The translations under genes and the position numbers were made by a program. Of a stretch of 64,000 nucleotides of DNA, positions 52,615-61,056 are shown in pieces (within the stretch, counting starts at the first letter, position 1; the number at the start of each line of letters is the position of its first letter). Origin of the DNA: an uncultured Prevotellaceae bacterium (GTDB taxonomy: Bacteria > Bacteroidota > Bacteroidia > Bacteroidales > Bacteroidaceae). The stretch spans positions 1 through 64,000 of the forward strand of contig CADCDK010000003.1 of assembly GCA_902800185.1 (NCBI GenBank), given 5' to 3'. Below the pieces are notes generated by a model, which did not search any database, had not been told where the DNA came from, and saw only the letters and a list, made by a program, of their open reading frames with translations.

Positions 52615-55026
52615 ATGACAACTATGAAAAAATTCATGAATTGGATGTGTTTCGTTGCCCTATTCTTCTGTAGCGCAATGAACGTACAGGCTGAGACATT
52701 GCGCGGTACGGTGAAAGATGCCGTTACCGGTGAAGCGCTCATTGGTGCAACGGTCAAGATTGTAGAATTAGACAATGCCGCTGCCGTGGCCGATATGGAT
52801 GGCAACTACTGCATCAAGATCAATCAGGGTGGACGTTATACCATCGAGGCAAACTACATTGGCTATGAGCCGAGTGTAATCAAGGAAATCCTGATTTCCG
52901 GTGCCAAGGAGGTTGTGATTGACATTACCCTGCGTGAGAACAGTTCCGAATTGAAGGAAGTGGAAGTGCGCCCCCGTGTGAACAAAGAGGCGACCGTCAA
53001 TCCTTCCGTACTGACAGGCGGCGTGATGCTCTCTATGGAGGAGGCAAGTCGATTTGCCGGCGGCTACAACGACCCCGCCCGTCTGGTCATGTCGTTTGCC
53101 GGTGTGTCGGGCGAGGCTGACGGTAGCGGACTGTCCATCCACGGAAATGCGCCAGAGCGTATGCAGTACCGCATAGAGGGTGTGGAGGTGTTCACGCCCA
53201 ACCACTTCAACGACTGCTGGAATGCCGGTTACGGACTTGTGAGTGCACTCAACTCGAATGTCATCGGCAACAGCGACTTCTTCACCTCAACTTTCAACGC
53301 CAACTACAACAACGCCCTCAGCGGTGTGTTCGACGTGAAGATGCGTCCAGGTAATAACTCCAAGCACGAGAACATCCTGCAGATTGGTACCGTGTCGGAG
53401 GAACTGACGCTGGAGGGTCCGATCTCGCGCAACCACAACAGCAGCTACATCATAAACTACCGCTACGGATTCACGTCGCTCGCAGACAGGCTGAAACTCA
53501 TGGACACTGAAGGGTCGCACATGACCTTCCAAGACTTCTCTGTCAAGCTGAACTTCCCCACCAAGCGTGCCGGTACCTTCTCTATTTTCGGTCTGGGTGC
53601 CTTTGACTCCAACTGGGACGAGCGCGTGAAACTGAGCGATGTTCACTCTGCCTACGATGCTTCCGACAGCGAATCCAAGGTGGTACAGCTTTTGGCTGGT
53701 GTTTCTCACCGCATACACTTCGGCAACAAATGGACTTGGCGCACAACAGCTGCCTACAACACGCAACATATCAAGGACGACATTTTTTATTTCGGTCTGA
53801 AGCGCTCTGCCGAGGGTGTTCTCATCAATCCCCTGGACTTTGATGAGCCTGAGACGAAATATCCCTTTAGCAAGCAGAAGATGAACGAGGATCGCGTGTT
53901 GTTCAACACCGAGATCTCCAAGCAGGTCACTGACAAATGGCTCACACAGTTTGGTGGAGAGTATTCACACAGATTCTTCAATCTCACCTATCGCTCTCAC
54001 GACAAACTCTACGATGAAGTCAATCCGATGACAGAGTACACCAATATGAAGGACGACACGGGACTGGCCAATTTCTTCTGGCAGAACCTCATCACGCTCA
54101 ACAAACATGTGAGCATCTCGGCAGGCGTTGCAGCCAACTATTTCCTGCTCTCGAAGGACTTCTCCGTAGAACCGCGTGTCAGCATGAAATGGGATCCGGA
54201 CGACAAGAACAGCATCTCGCTGGGCTATGGCCTGCACTCAATGGTGGAGAAGCTGGATGCCTACTTCTATCGTGACCCGGCAGGAAACTTGGTGAACAAG
54301 GATCTCGACATGAGCAAGGCTCATCATCTGCATATTACCTATACCCATAAGTTTACCCCGAACCTGATTATGCGTCTGAACGGCTTCTACGAGTATGGCT
54401 TCGACACGCCCGTGGGTACCAATGGCAGCACCTACTGCGTGACCAACCGCTATTTCAACTATACAGAAGAGAAACTGGTCAACAAGGGAAACACCCGCAA
54501 CTATGGCGGCGACATCACCTTGGAGCACTACATGAGTCATGGTTTCTTCGGACAGACCAACTTCTCACTCTACAAGTCGCAGTATCGTGGCGAGGACAAG
54601 GTATGGCGTAACCAGTTCTACGACCGTGGATTCATGTTCAAGATCCTGGGCGGTAAGGAGTGGATGATAGGCAAGAACGTGTTCAATGTCAGTGCCAAGT
54701 ACAGCATCCAGGGCGGTCTGCGCTACACTCCTATCGACGTGGAGCAGATGCGTGCCAATGTCGCTGCTGGCATCGTCGATGACAATCCTATCTACAAGGA
54801 TAATGAGGCATTTTCAAAGCGCTTCAAGCCGACAAACATCGTCGATCTGACCGTGAGCTACAAGATTAACAAGCGCAAAGTAAGCCATACCATCGCCTTC
54901 GAGGGTCTGAACATCTTTGCCACCAAGACTCCTATGTTCCAGCGCTTCGACCTGGGTAGCCTCGAAGCTCGCACCGACGAGGGAGGCATCTCACTGCCCA
55001 ACATCTTCTACCGTTTGGACTTCTAA
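52615..55026 (+). CDS. TonB-dependent outer-membrane receptor
   Basis: An 803-residue protein with a signal peptide (MKKFMNWMCFVALFFCSAMNVQA), then a CarboxypepD-reg domain (LRGTVKDAVTGEALIGATVKIVELDN, residues ~30-110) and a plug (DPARLVMSFAGVSGEADGSGLSIHGNAPERMQYRIEGVEVFTPNHF). A 22-strand-type barrel ends in an aromatic C-terminal residue (NIFYRLDF). It imports a ligand through the outer membrane using TonB energy. There is no SusD next to it and the length is below typical SusC (~1000), so it is not a classical glycan SusC. Metal complexes, vitamins, peptides or a small glycan are all possible. ATG 52624 is an alternative start. Confidence 0.92.
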   Translation: MTTMKKFMNWMCFVALFFCSAMNVQAETLRGTVKDAVTGEALIGATVKIVELDNAAAVADMDGNYCIKINQGGRYTIEANYIGYEPSVIKEILISGAKEVVIDITLRENSSELKEVEVRPRVNKEATVNPSVLTGGVMLSMEEASRFAGGYNDPARLVMSFAGVSGEADGSGLSIHGNAPERMQYRIEGVEVFTPNHFNDCWNAGYGLVSALNSNVIGNSDFFTSTFNANYNNALSGVFDVKMRPGNNSKHENILQIGTVSEELTLEGPISRNHNSSYIINYRYGFTSLADRLKLMDTEGSHMTFQDFSVKLNFPTKRAGTFSIFGLGAFDSNWDERVKLSDVHSAYDASDSESKVVQLLAGVSHRIHFGNKWTWRTTAAYNTQHIKDDIFYFGLKRSAEGVLINPLDFDEPETKYPFSKQKMNEDRVLFNTEISKQVTDKWLTQFGGEYSHRFFNLTYRSHDKLYDEVNPMTEYTNMKDDTGLANFFWQNLITLNKHVSISAGVAANYFLLSKDFSVEPRVSMKWDPDDKNSISLGYGLHSMVEKLDAYFYRDPAGNLVNKDLDMSKAHHLHITYTHKFTPNLIMRLNGFYEYGFDTPVGTNGSTYCVTNRYFNYTEEKLVNKGNTRNYGGDITLEHYMSHGFFGQTNFSLYKSQYRGEDKVWRNQFYDRGFMFKILGGKEWMIGKNVFNVSAKYSIQGGLRYTPIDVEQMRANVAAGIVDDNPIYKDNEAFSKRFKPTNIVDLTVSYKINKRKVSHTIAFEGLNIFATKTPMFQRFDLGSLEARTDEGGISLPNIFYRLDF

Positions 55027-55057
55027 GATCAAAGAAATAATTTACTGCTGTTCGCTA

Positions 55058-55099
55058 ATATCCCAACTCCTGTGTTACAAAGAGTTGGGATATTTTTTG
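55058..55099 (+). terminator. Rho-independent terminator of the receptor gene
   Basis: ATATCCCAACTC (55058-55069) and GAGTTGGGATAT (55082-55093) form a perfect 12-bp stem followed by TTTTT. It lies 32 bases after the stop codon. Confidence 0.9.
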
Positions 55100-55375
55100 A
55101 CAATCCCCCTACTCCCAGACAGTAATCACAACGTGAGTTCAACGAATTCAAAACAAGCAGAACTTTACAAAAGGCTAACAGGAATCCCCGTTTACTTTCT
55201 TTTTGTCAGGCAAAACGGATGAATCAAGCAAAACTGTCAGTACCAAGTGGGTTGGTACTGACAGTTCCAAGTTTTGAACACGTGCTGGTACTGAGAATTC
55301 CACTCAGTGGTACTCCCGCTACCAAGCAGTGAAAACAAGCCTACCGCTTAGTGGTAGCGCCCCCTTTCGGCTCGC
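55100..55375. other. Convergent intergenic remainder
   Basis: Between the receptor terminator and the end of the minus-strand membrane protein gene. Bases 55100-55235 are unremarkable AT-rich sequence; 55236-55368 is the second copy of the structured element. No gene seen. Confidence 0.6.
55236..55368. repeat. Dispersed ~133-bp structured element, copy B
   Basis: Close match to 611-743 in the same orientation and of the same length. The first hairpin (GTCAGTACCAA, TTGGTACTGAC) and the end CCTACCGCTTAGTGG-AGCGCCCCCTTT are kept, while the middle after GGTACTC differs (CCCGCTACCAAGCAG). The second inverted pair of copy A is only partly kept here. It sits 8 bases from the end of the membrane-protein operon. 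Confidence 0.75.
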
Positions 55376-56692
55376 TTAGACAGGATCCAACAGATAGTCG
55401 ATGAGCTGAATGCCATTGTACAAGTACAGCCATAAGGCCAGCACTGCCAACGAGGGACGGAGCACCCGAACAGGTACGCGCTGATAGAGCCCTGCCAGAC
55501 AGATGGTCAGGAGGAACAACCAGTGGGGCGACATGATATAGACTTCATTAATAGTGAAGCCCAAGACGAGATGCAGGAATACATCCATCCCTAACCAAGA
55601 AAGACACAGCCATAGGAAACGGGAACGACGGTTGAACCATGCGCCGGCAGCCATGAGAACAACCATGAAAAGCTCTATCACGTAGTTCAACACCCAATCA
55701 TAGTGTACAAAGACGGGACGCTTTTTCCAAATGTCCTGTACGAAATATTGCTGATGGAACTGTAGTGACTCCCCAAAGAAATTCTCCACGAGTGTGGTAT
55801 CGCGTGGCGTGGTGACATCGGTCCAGTTAATGAAGGGCAGGTTGGCAAGCGGTTTTCCGTTGCGACTGACATATTTCTTAGGTTTGTATCCCTGTTTTCT
55901 GCTACGCTTCTCCTCTACTTTCTTCTGTTCTGCCTTTCTCACCTGCTGCACGGGCTCCACAAGTTGCTTGTACTGCCAATGGCTCACGCCCAGCAACAGC
56001 ACAGCCGCCAACAGGAAAAGGAACTGCATCTTAAGTGTGCGCACGGAGAACAGACTGCCCAGCCACACCTTCACGCCGTTGGTCAGGGTGACACCCGCCG
56101 TCAACACAAAAAGCAACAAGAAGCGCAACCACCCCTGTTCCTTGTCCCCTGTCCGTTGCTCCTCGCTCCTTGTTCCACATACATACAATGCCAACAGCAG
56201 GCAGGGCAGGGAGAGGATGAAATGGTCGGGTACCACAGAACAGAGCATCATGTAGGCATAACCCCAAGTGAGCACAGAGAGCAGGGTGGCATCCAACGAC
56301 GGCAGACGCATGATGTCGGTCAGAATACGGCGCAGCAACACGTAGGAGAGTGTTGACGAGAGTACCACGATGGGCAACAACACCCACTGCGTACAGTTAT
56401 AGCCGGTGAGTTCCATGAGTCCCTTGTTCAGCCAATAGAACGGATACATCATGAACGAGAGCAAGGGATGGCGATAGACATCGTAGCCCGGTTCCCATGC
56501 CGAGGTAACGGCATAGTTGATGGGATCGTAGCCGGACATCTCATAGACCTTGAAGAACTTCCAACGGAACCAGCGGTGGGTGTTCATCATCACATCGTGA
56601 TACTTATACACCGCGAGAAGGTTCATTACGGTGTTGAACAGGAACATCAGTCCCGTACTGAGGGCTTCGTCTTTTCGTAGTTTAAAGTTCAT
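55376..56692 (-). CDS. Polytopic membrane protein, paralogue 1 of 3
   Basis: A 438-residue protein with about 9-10 membrane segments. It shares a set of motifs with the next two genes: GYDVYRHPLLSFMMYPF near residue 70, VVPDHFILS, TLTNGVKVWLGSLF, FFGESLQFHQQ and NEVYIMSPHW near the end. A basic, charged cytoplasmic or periplasmic loop (KAEQKKVEEKRSRKQGYKPKK) divides the two halves. I think it may match DUF6080 but could not check. The build resembles GT-C-type transferases; function is inferred only. ATG 56692 starts two bases after the stop of paralogue 2. A low-complexity insert (TRSEEQRTGDKEQG) lies at 56132-56176. Confidence 0.75.
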   Translation of the reverse strand: MNFKLRKDEALSTGLMFLFNTVMNLLAVYKYHDVMMNTHRWFRWKFFKVYEMSGYDPINYAVTSAWEPGYDVYRHPLLSFMMYPFYWLNKGLMELTGYNCTQWVLLPIVVLSSTLSYVLLRRILTDIMRLPSLDATLLSVLTWGYAYMMLCSVVPDHFILSLPCLLLALYVCGTRSEEQRTGDKEQGWLRFLLLFVLTAGVTLTNGVKVWLGSLFSVRTLKMQFLFLLAAVLLLGVSHWQYKQLVEPVQQVRKAEQKKVEEKRSRKQGYKPKKYVSRNGKPLANLPFINWTDVTTPRDTTLVENFFGESLQFHQQYFVQDIWKKRPVFVHYDWVLNYVIELFMVVLMAAGAWFNRRSRFLWLCLSWLGMDVFLHLVLGFTINEVYIMSPHWLFLLTICLAGLYQRVPVRVLRPSLAVLALWLYLYNGIQLIDYLLDPV

Positions 56693-56694
56693 AG

Positions 56695-58050
56695 TTACAT
56701 AAGCATGTATCGGGTGATGAGCCAACCGTTCCAAGTCCAAAGCCAAAGAGTCAGCACAAGCAGGGAGACACGAAGCAACCTCAACACGGACATTCCTCCA
56801 AGGGACTGGAGATGAGAGGAACGGAGCAGGAAGCCGATGGCAATGGGCATGACGAAAATCCAGTGGGCAGACATGATATAGACTTCGTTAATGCCGAAGC
56901 CCAAGAGGATGTGCAGGAACATGTCGATGGCGAACCAACTCAGGCAGAGCCGCATGAAAGTGTCGCGCCACGAACAGAGGATGCCCAACAGGAAGAGCAG
57001 CACAATGACGGCTTCGAAAACATAGTTGAACGCCCAACGATAAGTCACAAAGACGGGACGGCTGACATTGAGGTCTTCAAGCAGATGGTCTTCATGCAGC
57101 TGTATCGACTCACCAAAGAGGTTCTCGACCATCGACTTCACACGGGGTGAGGAGATGTTGGTGTACTCGAACATGGGGTTGTCTATCAATGGCTCTCCGC
57201 TCTGTTGTTCGCGCCAGGCATTGTGGGTCTTGATTTTCTTCTCAAGCTCCGGATTCTTCCGGAACTTCTTCCGCATCTCCATCTGGTCCTGGCGGGCTCC
57301 GGGCTCGACGTATGTCTTGTACTGCCACACATACCATCCGCCCAGTAACAGGACGGGCAGGAGCAAGGCCACGGTCCAGTAACGCCAGTGGAAGACACGG
57401 CGACCATTCACAAAGAGAGCTGCCAGCAGGGGCTTGATGCCATTGGTGGTGGTCACGCCCGTGGAAAACAGGAAGAGCAGCATCGTCTGCCATGCCTTCA
57501 TCATCCGACCGCTCCGCATACGTCGCCCGGCAATATAGAGGGTCATCGTGAGTAGGAACATGGAAACACAGAAATGGTCGGGGACCATGACGGTAAGCAT
57601 CACGTAGCCGAAACCGAAAAAGAACGCGCTCATCAGCGTAGCATCGAAGCGGGCGAGCCCTATCACCTCGCGTTGGATGCGATAGATGAAGACAAACGAA
57701 TAGAAGGCACAGAAGATGAGGATGGTCGCCACGATGAAGACCGCAAAGTTGTAGTTGTCAAAGCTCATCAGCCAGTGGTTGAGCTGAGAGAAAGGGTACA
57801 TCAGCGTGGCGAGCAGCGGATGGCGGTAGAGGGAGTAGTGAATCTTCCAACGCGACAGGGTAATATAGGTCAGGCAGTCGAAACCCGACACCTGAAACTT
57901 TCCGTAGAACAACGACCAGAACCCAAGGTTGCCGCCACGCGTGAATCGCTCATAGTACTTCCAGATCATCAGACCGTTGAGGGCGATGAAGATGAGCAGT
58001 GCCGTCAGTGCCGTCAGGAGTTCTTCTTTCTTCAGCTTGAATATATTCAT
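56695..58050 (-). CDS. Polytopic membrane protein, paralogue 2 of 3
   Basis: A 451-residue paralogue with the same landmarks: YSLYRHPLLATLMYPF, MVPDHFCVSMFLL, TTNGIKPLLAALF, LFGESIQLHEDHLL and NEVYIMSAHWIF. A charged loop (RQDQMEMRKKFRKNPELEKKIK) replaces that of paralogue 1. The N-terminus is KLKKEELLTALTALLIFIALNGLMIWKYYERF, with the first membrane helix. It starts 10 bases after the end of the HAD fusion gene, so these are one transcript. Three neighbours with the same domain point to tandem duplication and possibly different linkage specificities. Confidence 0.75.
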   Translation of the reverse strand: MNIFKLKKEELLTALTALLIFIALNGLMIWKYYERFTRGGNLGFWSLFYGKFQVSGFDCLTYITLSRWKIHYSLYRHPLLATLMYPFSQLNHWLMSFDNYNFAVFIVATILIFCAFYSFVFIYRIQREVIGLARFDATLMSAFFFGFGYVMLTVMVPDHFCVSMFLLTMTLYIAGRRMRSGRMMKAWQTMLLFLFSTGVTTTNGIKPLLAALFVNGRRVFHWRYWTVALLLPVLLLGGWYVWQYKTYVEPGARQDQMEMRKKFRKNPELEKKIKTHNAWREQQSGEPLIDNPMFEYTNISSPRVKSMVENLFGESIQLHEDHLLEDLNVSRPVFVTYRWAFNYVFEAVIVLLFLLGILCSWRDTFMRLCLSWFAIDMFLHILLGFGINEVYIMSAHWIFVMPIAIGFLLRSSHLQSLGGMSVLRLLRVSLLVLTLWLWTWNGWLITRYMLM

Positions 58051-58060
58051 AAGGGAAAGA

Positions 58061-60166
58061 TTACGTCATGTACTGGAAGATGTGTACGGTATTATATATA
58101 ATAAGGAAAAGGACGGTCAGGCGTGTGACCCACCTGATGATGCTTAGCATGTAACGGTCTTTGACCTGCTTGAAAAGATAAGCCATGGCGATGGGCATGA
58201 TGAAGACCCAGTGGGTGGTCATGATATAGACCTCATTGAGACCGAAGCCCAGTCCCACGTGCAACAGCATGTCGAGAGCAAACCACGAGCAGACCATCCA
58301 AAGAAAACGGGAATGCCTGCCACACCACAATCCCACGACAAACAACAGGACAAGGAGGCACTCGACAATGTAGTTGAACGACCAACGGTAGTACACGATG
58401 ATGGGACGGCTACGGAACTCATCCTTCAGCAGATGGTCGGGATGTAGCTGCAACGACTCTCCGAAGAGGTTCTCGACCACGGAGTCCCAGCGAGGTGTTG
58501 ACTTGTCGGTCCAGCGCAGGAACTCGCCCTCCCCCATCGGCTCACCCAGTCTGGGGTCCCGCTTTTTCACCTTCTTCTTCACCACCGGGCTTTTGGTTTC
58601 GGACTGGACGGCATGCTTCTCTCCCTCGGGGGAATTCGCTTGGACCTTTACCTCCTGCAACTTCGCCATTCGTTCTTTCTCTTCCTTGGCCTTCTTCTCT
58701 TTCTGAGCTCTCTTGGCGGCATGGCGTGCCTGTTCGTGAGGCAAGACGAAATTCGTGTATTCCCATCGGCAGAAACCCCACATGAGCAATGCCGGCAGGA
58801 GGACTGCCCCCAGCAGATATTGAGGACGGAAGAAGGTGCGGCCATTGACAAAAAGTCCGGCCAGAAATGTCTTCAGTCCGTTGTTCAGGGAGATGCCCGC
58901 CGTCAAGACAAAGAGGAGGATGGTCTTGCCCATGCTCAGGCGTCGCCGTTCCTTGATGAGCCTACCCGACACATAGAGCGTTAGCAACAGCAGGAACATG
59001 GAGAGGATGAAATGGTCGGGCACCATCAACGACACCATCACAAAGGCAAAAGAGAACAGCATCACCGAAAGCCACGTGGCATCGGAACGCTCCAGCTCTA
59101 TCACCTCGCGCAGGATGCGGTACATGAAGACAAAGGCATAGAACGCTGCTGCCACCAGCATAGCGGCCACAACAAACTGCACACAATTGATGCCCGTCAG
59201 CCACATCAGTCCACGGTTGACAACGTAGGGAAGATACATCATGAACGCGAGCAACGGATGGCGATAAACATTATAACGGGCTTCCCAGTCACTCACCACA
59301 TAATAGGTGATGGGATCGAAGCCCGAGATGCTGAACCACTTCACAAACAGGTTCCAATAGTCATTGCTCAACGGTGTGAAAACATCATAGTAACGACAGA
59401 TGGTCAGTACGTTGAGCATGATGAAGAATGCCAAGGCTGCCCAAGCAATCCAACGCTCCTCACGGCGGACGGAGAATAACGCGCAGAGCCTCTCCCTTGT
59501 GTTTCCTCCCAGGAGGGATGAAGGACAAGGGGCAAGGGGCGAAGAACTGGAGATGAGGAAGCCCTCATCGGCATAGGCCAGCATCTCACGGTCGCCCCGA
59601 CTGTCGCCATAGGCTGTGATGTCATACTCCTCCCGATGGAAGGTGGCATCATGCTCGGCCAGTGCCGCTTCGACCCGTCTTACTTTTTCCTCACCATAGC
59701 AGTTGGAGGTCATAAAACGTCCTGTCAGCACTCCGTCCACCACCTCTATCTGCGTTCCTAACACCGTGACCTGTTCATCAAAGAACGGACGTACCCAGTT
59801 GTCAATGCTGGCACTGACCACCAACGCACGCGCTCCCTCCGCCTGAGCCTGCCGGAGTCTTTCCATCATGTCAGCACGCAACAGGGTACGCTTTTTCTCA
59901 GCAAATGCCCGACAAAGCTCATCGAATCGGCTGAGGGGCATCCCCTTGAAATAGAAAGAGAAAACACGTTGCTTGGCTTTCCAGTTGGGATAGAGTCTGA
60001 GCTTCATCAATACGAGCAGCGGACTATGTAGCAAGAAACCGAGCAGGAACATCCCCGTGCCACAGGCAAAGCGGATGAACTCCAACAGGGTGTCACTCGT
60101 TGTCAGGGTGCCATCGAAGTCGGAGAGAAATATCTTCTTGCGTTCTATATCCATCTTTCCATCCAT
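58061..60166 (-). CDS. HAD phosphatase fused to polytopic membrane domain, paralogue 3 of 3
   Basis: A 701-residue fusion. Residues ~10-225 are a HAD-IB phosphatase: IFLSDFDGTLTTSDTLLEF (nucleophile Asp16), ALVVSASIDNWVRPFF and YDITAYGDSRGDREMLAYA. Residues ~235-701 are the same membrane domain as the next two genes: YNVYRHPLLAFMMYL, MVPDHFILSMFLL, SLNNGLKTFLAGLF, LFGESLQLHPDHLL and NEVYIMTTHWVF. A very long charged loop (~residues 500-570, HAAKRAQKEKKAKEEKERM onward) separates its halves. HAD phosphatases of this type occur beside or fused to UbiA-type polyprenyl-phosphate phosphoribosyltransferases, and such a UbiA gene lies three bases upstream. Dephosphorylation of a lipid-linked pentose phosphate is the inferred role. 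A second start is at 60154. A low-complexity insert (SSSPLAPCPSSLLGG) lies at the domain junction. Confidence 0.8.
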   Translation of the reverse strand: MDGKMDIERKKIFLSDFDGTLTTSDTLLEFIRFACGTGMFLLGFLLHSPLLVLMKLRLYPNWKAKQRVFSFYFKGMPLSRFDELCRAFAEKKRTLLRADMMERLRQAQAEGARALVVSASIDNWVRPFFDEQVTVLGTQIEVVDGVLTGRFMTSNCYGEEKVRRVEAALAEHDATFHREEYDITAYGDSRGDREMLAYADEGFLISSSSPLAPCPSSLLGGNTRERLCALFSVRREERWIAWAALAFFIMLNVLTICRYYDVFTPLSNDYWNLFVKWFSISGFDPITYYVVSDWEARYNVYRHPLLAFMMYLPYVVNRGLMWLTGINCVQFVVAAMLVAAAFYAFVFMYRILREVIELERSDATWLSVMLFSFAFVMVSLMVPDHFILSMFLLLLTLYVSGRLIKERRRLSMGKTILLFVLTAGISLNNGLKTFLAGLFVNGRTFFRPQYLLGAVLLPALLMWGFCRWEYTNFVLPHEQARHAAKRAQKEKKAKEEKERMAKLQEVKVQANSPEGEKHAVQSETKSPVVKKKVKKRDPRLGEPMGEGEFLRWTDKSTPRWDSVVENLFGESLQLHPDHLLKDEFRSRPIIVYYRWSFNYIVECLLVLLFVVGLWCGRHSRFLWMVCSWFALDMLLHVGLGFGLNEVYIMTTHWVFIMPIAMAYLFKQVKDRYMLSIIRWVTRLTVLFLIIYNTVHIFQYMT

Positions 60167-60169
60167 ATC

Positions 60170-61045
60170 CTATAGGTAGATAATCACGATGAAGGCTGCT
60201 AACCAAAAGACGACTATTGCCTGCATCATCCGGTCGCGAAGCAGCAATTTGGTGGGGTCTCCGCTCTGTTCGTCAACCACGGTGAGCTGTATATAGCGCA
60301 GCAATCCCAACAGCACGAAGACACTGGTGAGATAAAGCTGATCGGTGCCGAAGCGTGCGATGACCTCCGGCGAGACGGTGTACATGATGTAGCAGACCAG
60401 CGTGACTGATGCCGTGAAAGTGATGACCTGGTTGATGAACGTGAGATTATAGCGACTGGTGTTCTTCCGCGGTGCCTCACCCGTCTGGTTCATGCGCACC
60501 ACGTCGTCACGTCGCTTGGCAAATGAAAGGAAGAGCGTCAGCAGGAAGGTCATCAGCACAATCCAGCGACTGAGCGGTGTCTCCGTCGCCATGCCACCTG
60601 CCAACAGACGCAACACAAACCCAAAGGCAACAATGCACACATCGACAATGGCATATTCCTTCAGCCGCGCACAGTAGGCAAGGTTCAGCAGCCAATAGAA
60701 CAGGATGATAGCACCCACCTGCAACATCTGACAGGGCATCAGCAGAAGCACCAACATTGACATCAGGATCATCACTCCCATGAGCACGTAGGCCTGTTGG
60801 ATGCTGACAGCTCCCGAAGCCACGGGACGCTTGCACTTGACAGGATGCCGACGGTCTGCCTCCACGTCTATCAGGTCGTTGAAGCAATAAATGGACGAAG
60901 CGGCGAAGCTGAACGACAGGAATGTGATGGTTGCCGCAAGTATGTTCTGCCCAACGAGCAGACTGCCGCCAAAGAACATGGGCAGCAACACGAAAACATT
61001 CTTGACCCACTGCTTGGGACGTATCAACTGAAGAAAATTTTTCAT
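60170..61045 (-). CDS. UbiA prenyltransferase, polyprenyl-phosphate phosphoribosyltransferase type
   Basis: A 291-residue membrane protein with about eight to nine helices. Its start LIRPKQWVKNVFVLLPMFFGG, the Asp-rich motif YCFNDLIDVEADRRHPVKCKRPVASG and the later FAKRRDDVVRM match decaprenyl-phosphate 5-phosphoribosyltransferases (as in mycobacterial Rv3806c) rather than quinone UbiA. These enzymes join phosphoribosyl pyrophosphate to a polyprenyl phosphate. ATG 61045 is set by homology and an AAAGAAAGG ribosome-binding sequence; the frame runs open upstream without homology. The gene is coupled to the HAD fusion gene (three-base gap) and follows an acyltransferase gene by 11 bases. Confidence 0.9.
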   Translation of the reverse strand: MKNFLQLIRPKQWVKNVFVLLPMFFGGSLLVGQNILAATITFLSFSFAASSIYCFNDLIDVEADRRHPVKCKRPVASGAVSIQQAYVLMGVMILMSMLVLLLMPCQMLQVGAIILFYWLLNLAYCARLKEYAIVDVCIVAFGFVLRLLAGGMATETPLSRWIVLMTFLLTLFLSFAKRRDDVVRMNQTGEAPRKNTSRYNLTFINQVITFTASVTLVCYIMYTVSPEVIARFGTDQLYLTSVFVLLGLLRYIQLTVVDEQSGDPTKLLLRDRMMQAIVVFWLAAFIVIIYL

Positions 61046-61056
61046 ACCTTTCTTTT

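Noticed and set aside
52615..55026. SusC-type receptor of a polysaccharide utilisation locus
   Set aside because: No SusD gene adjoins it and the protein is about 200 residues shorter than typical SusC; TonB-dependent receptor is as far as the sequence supports.
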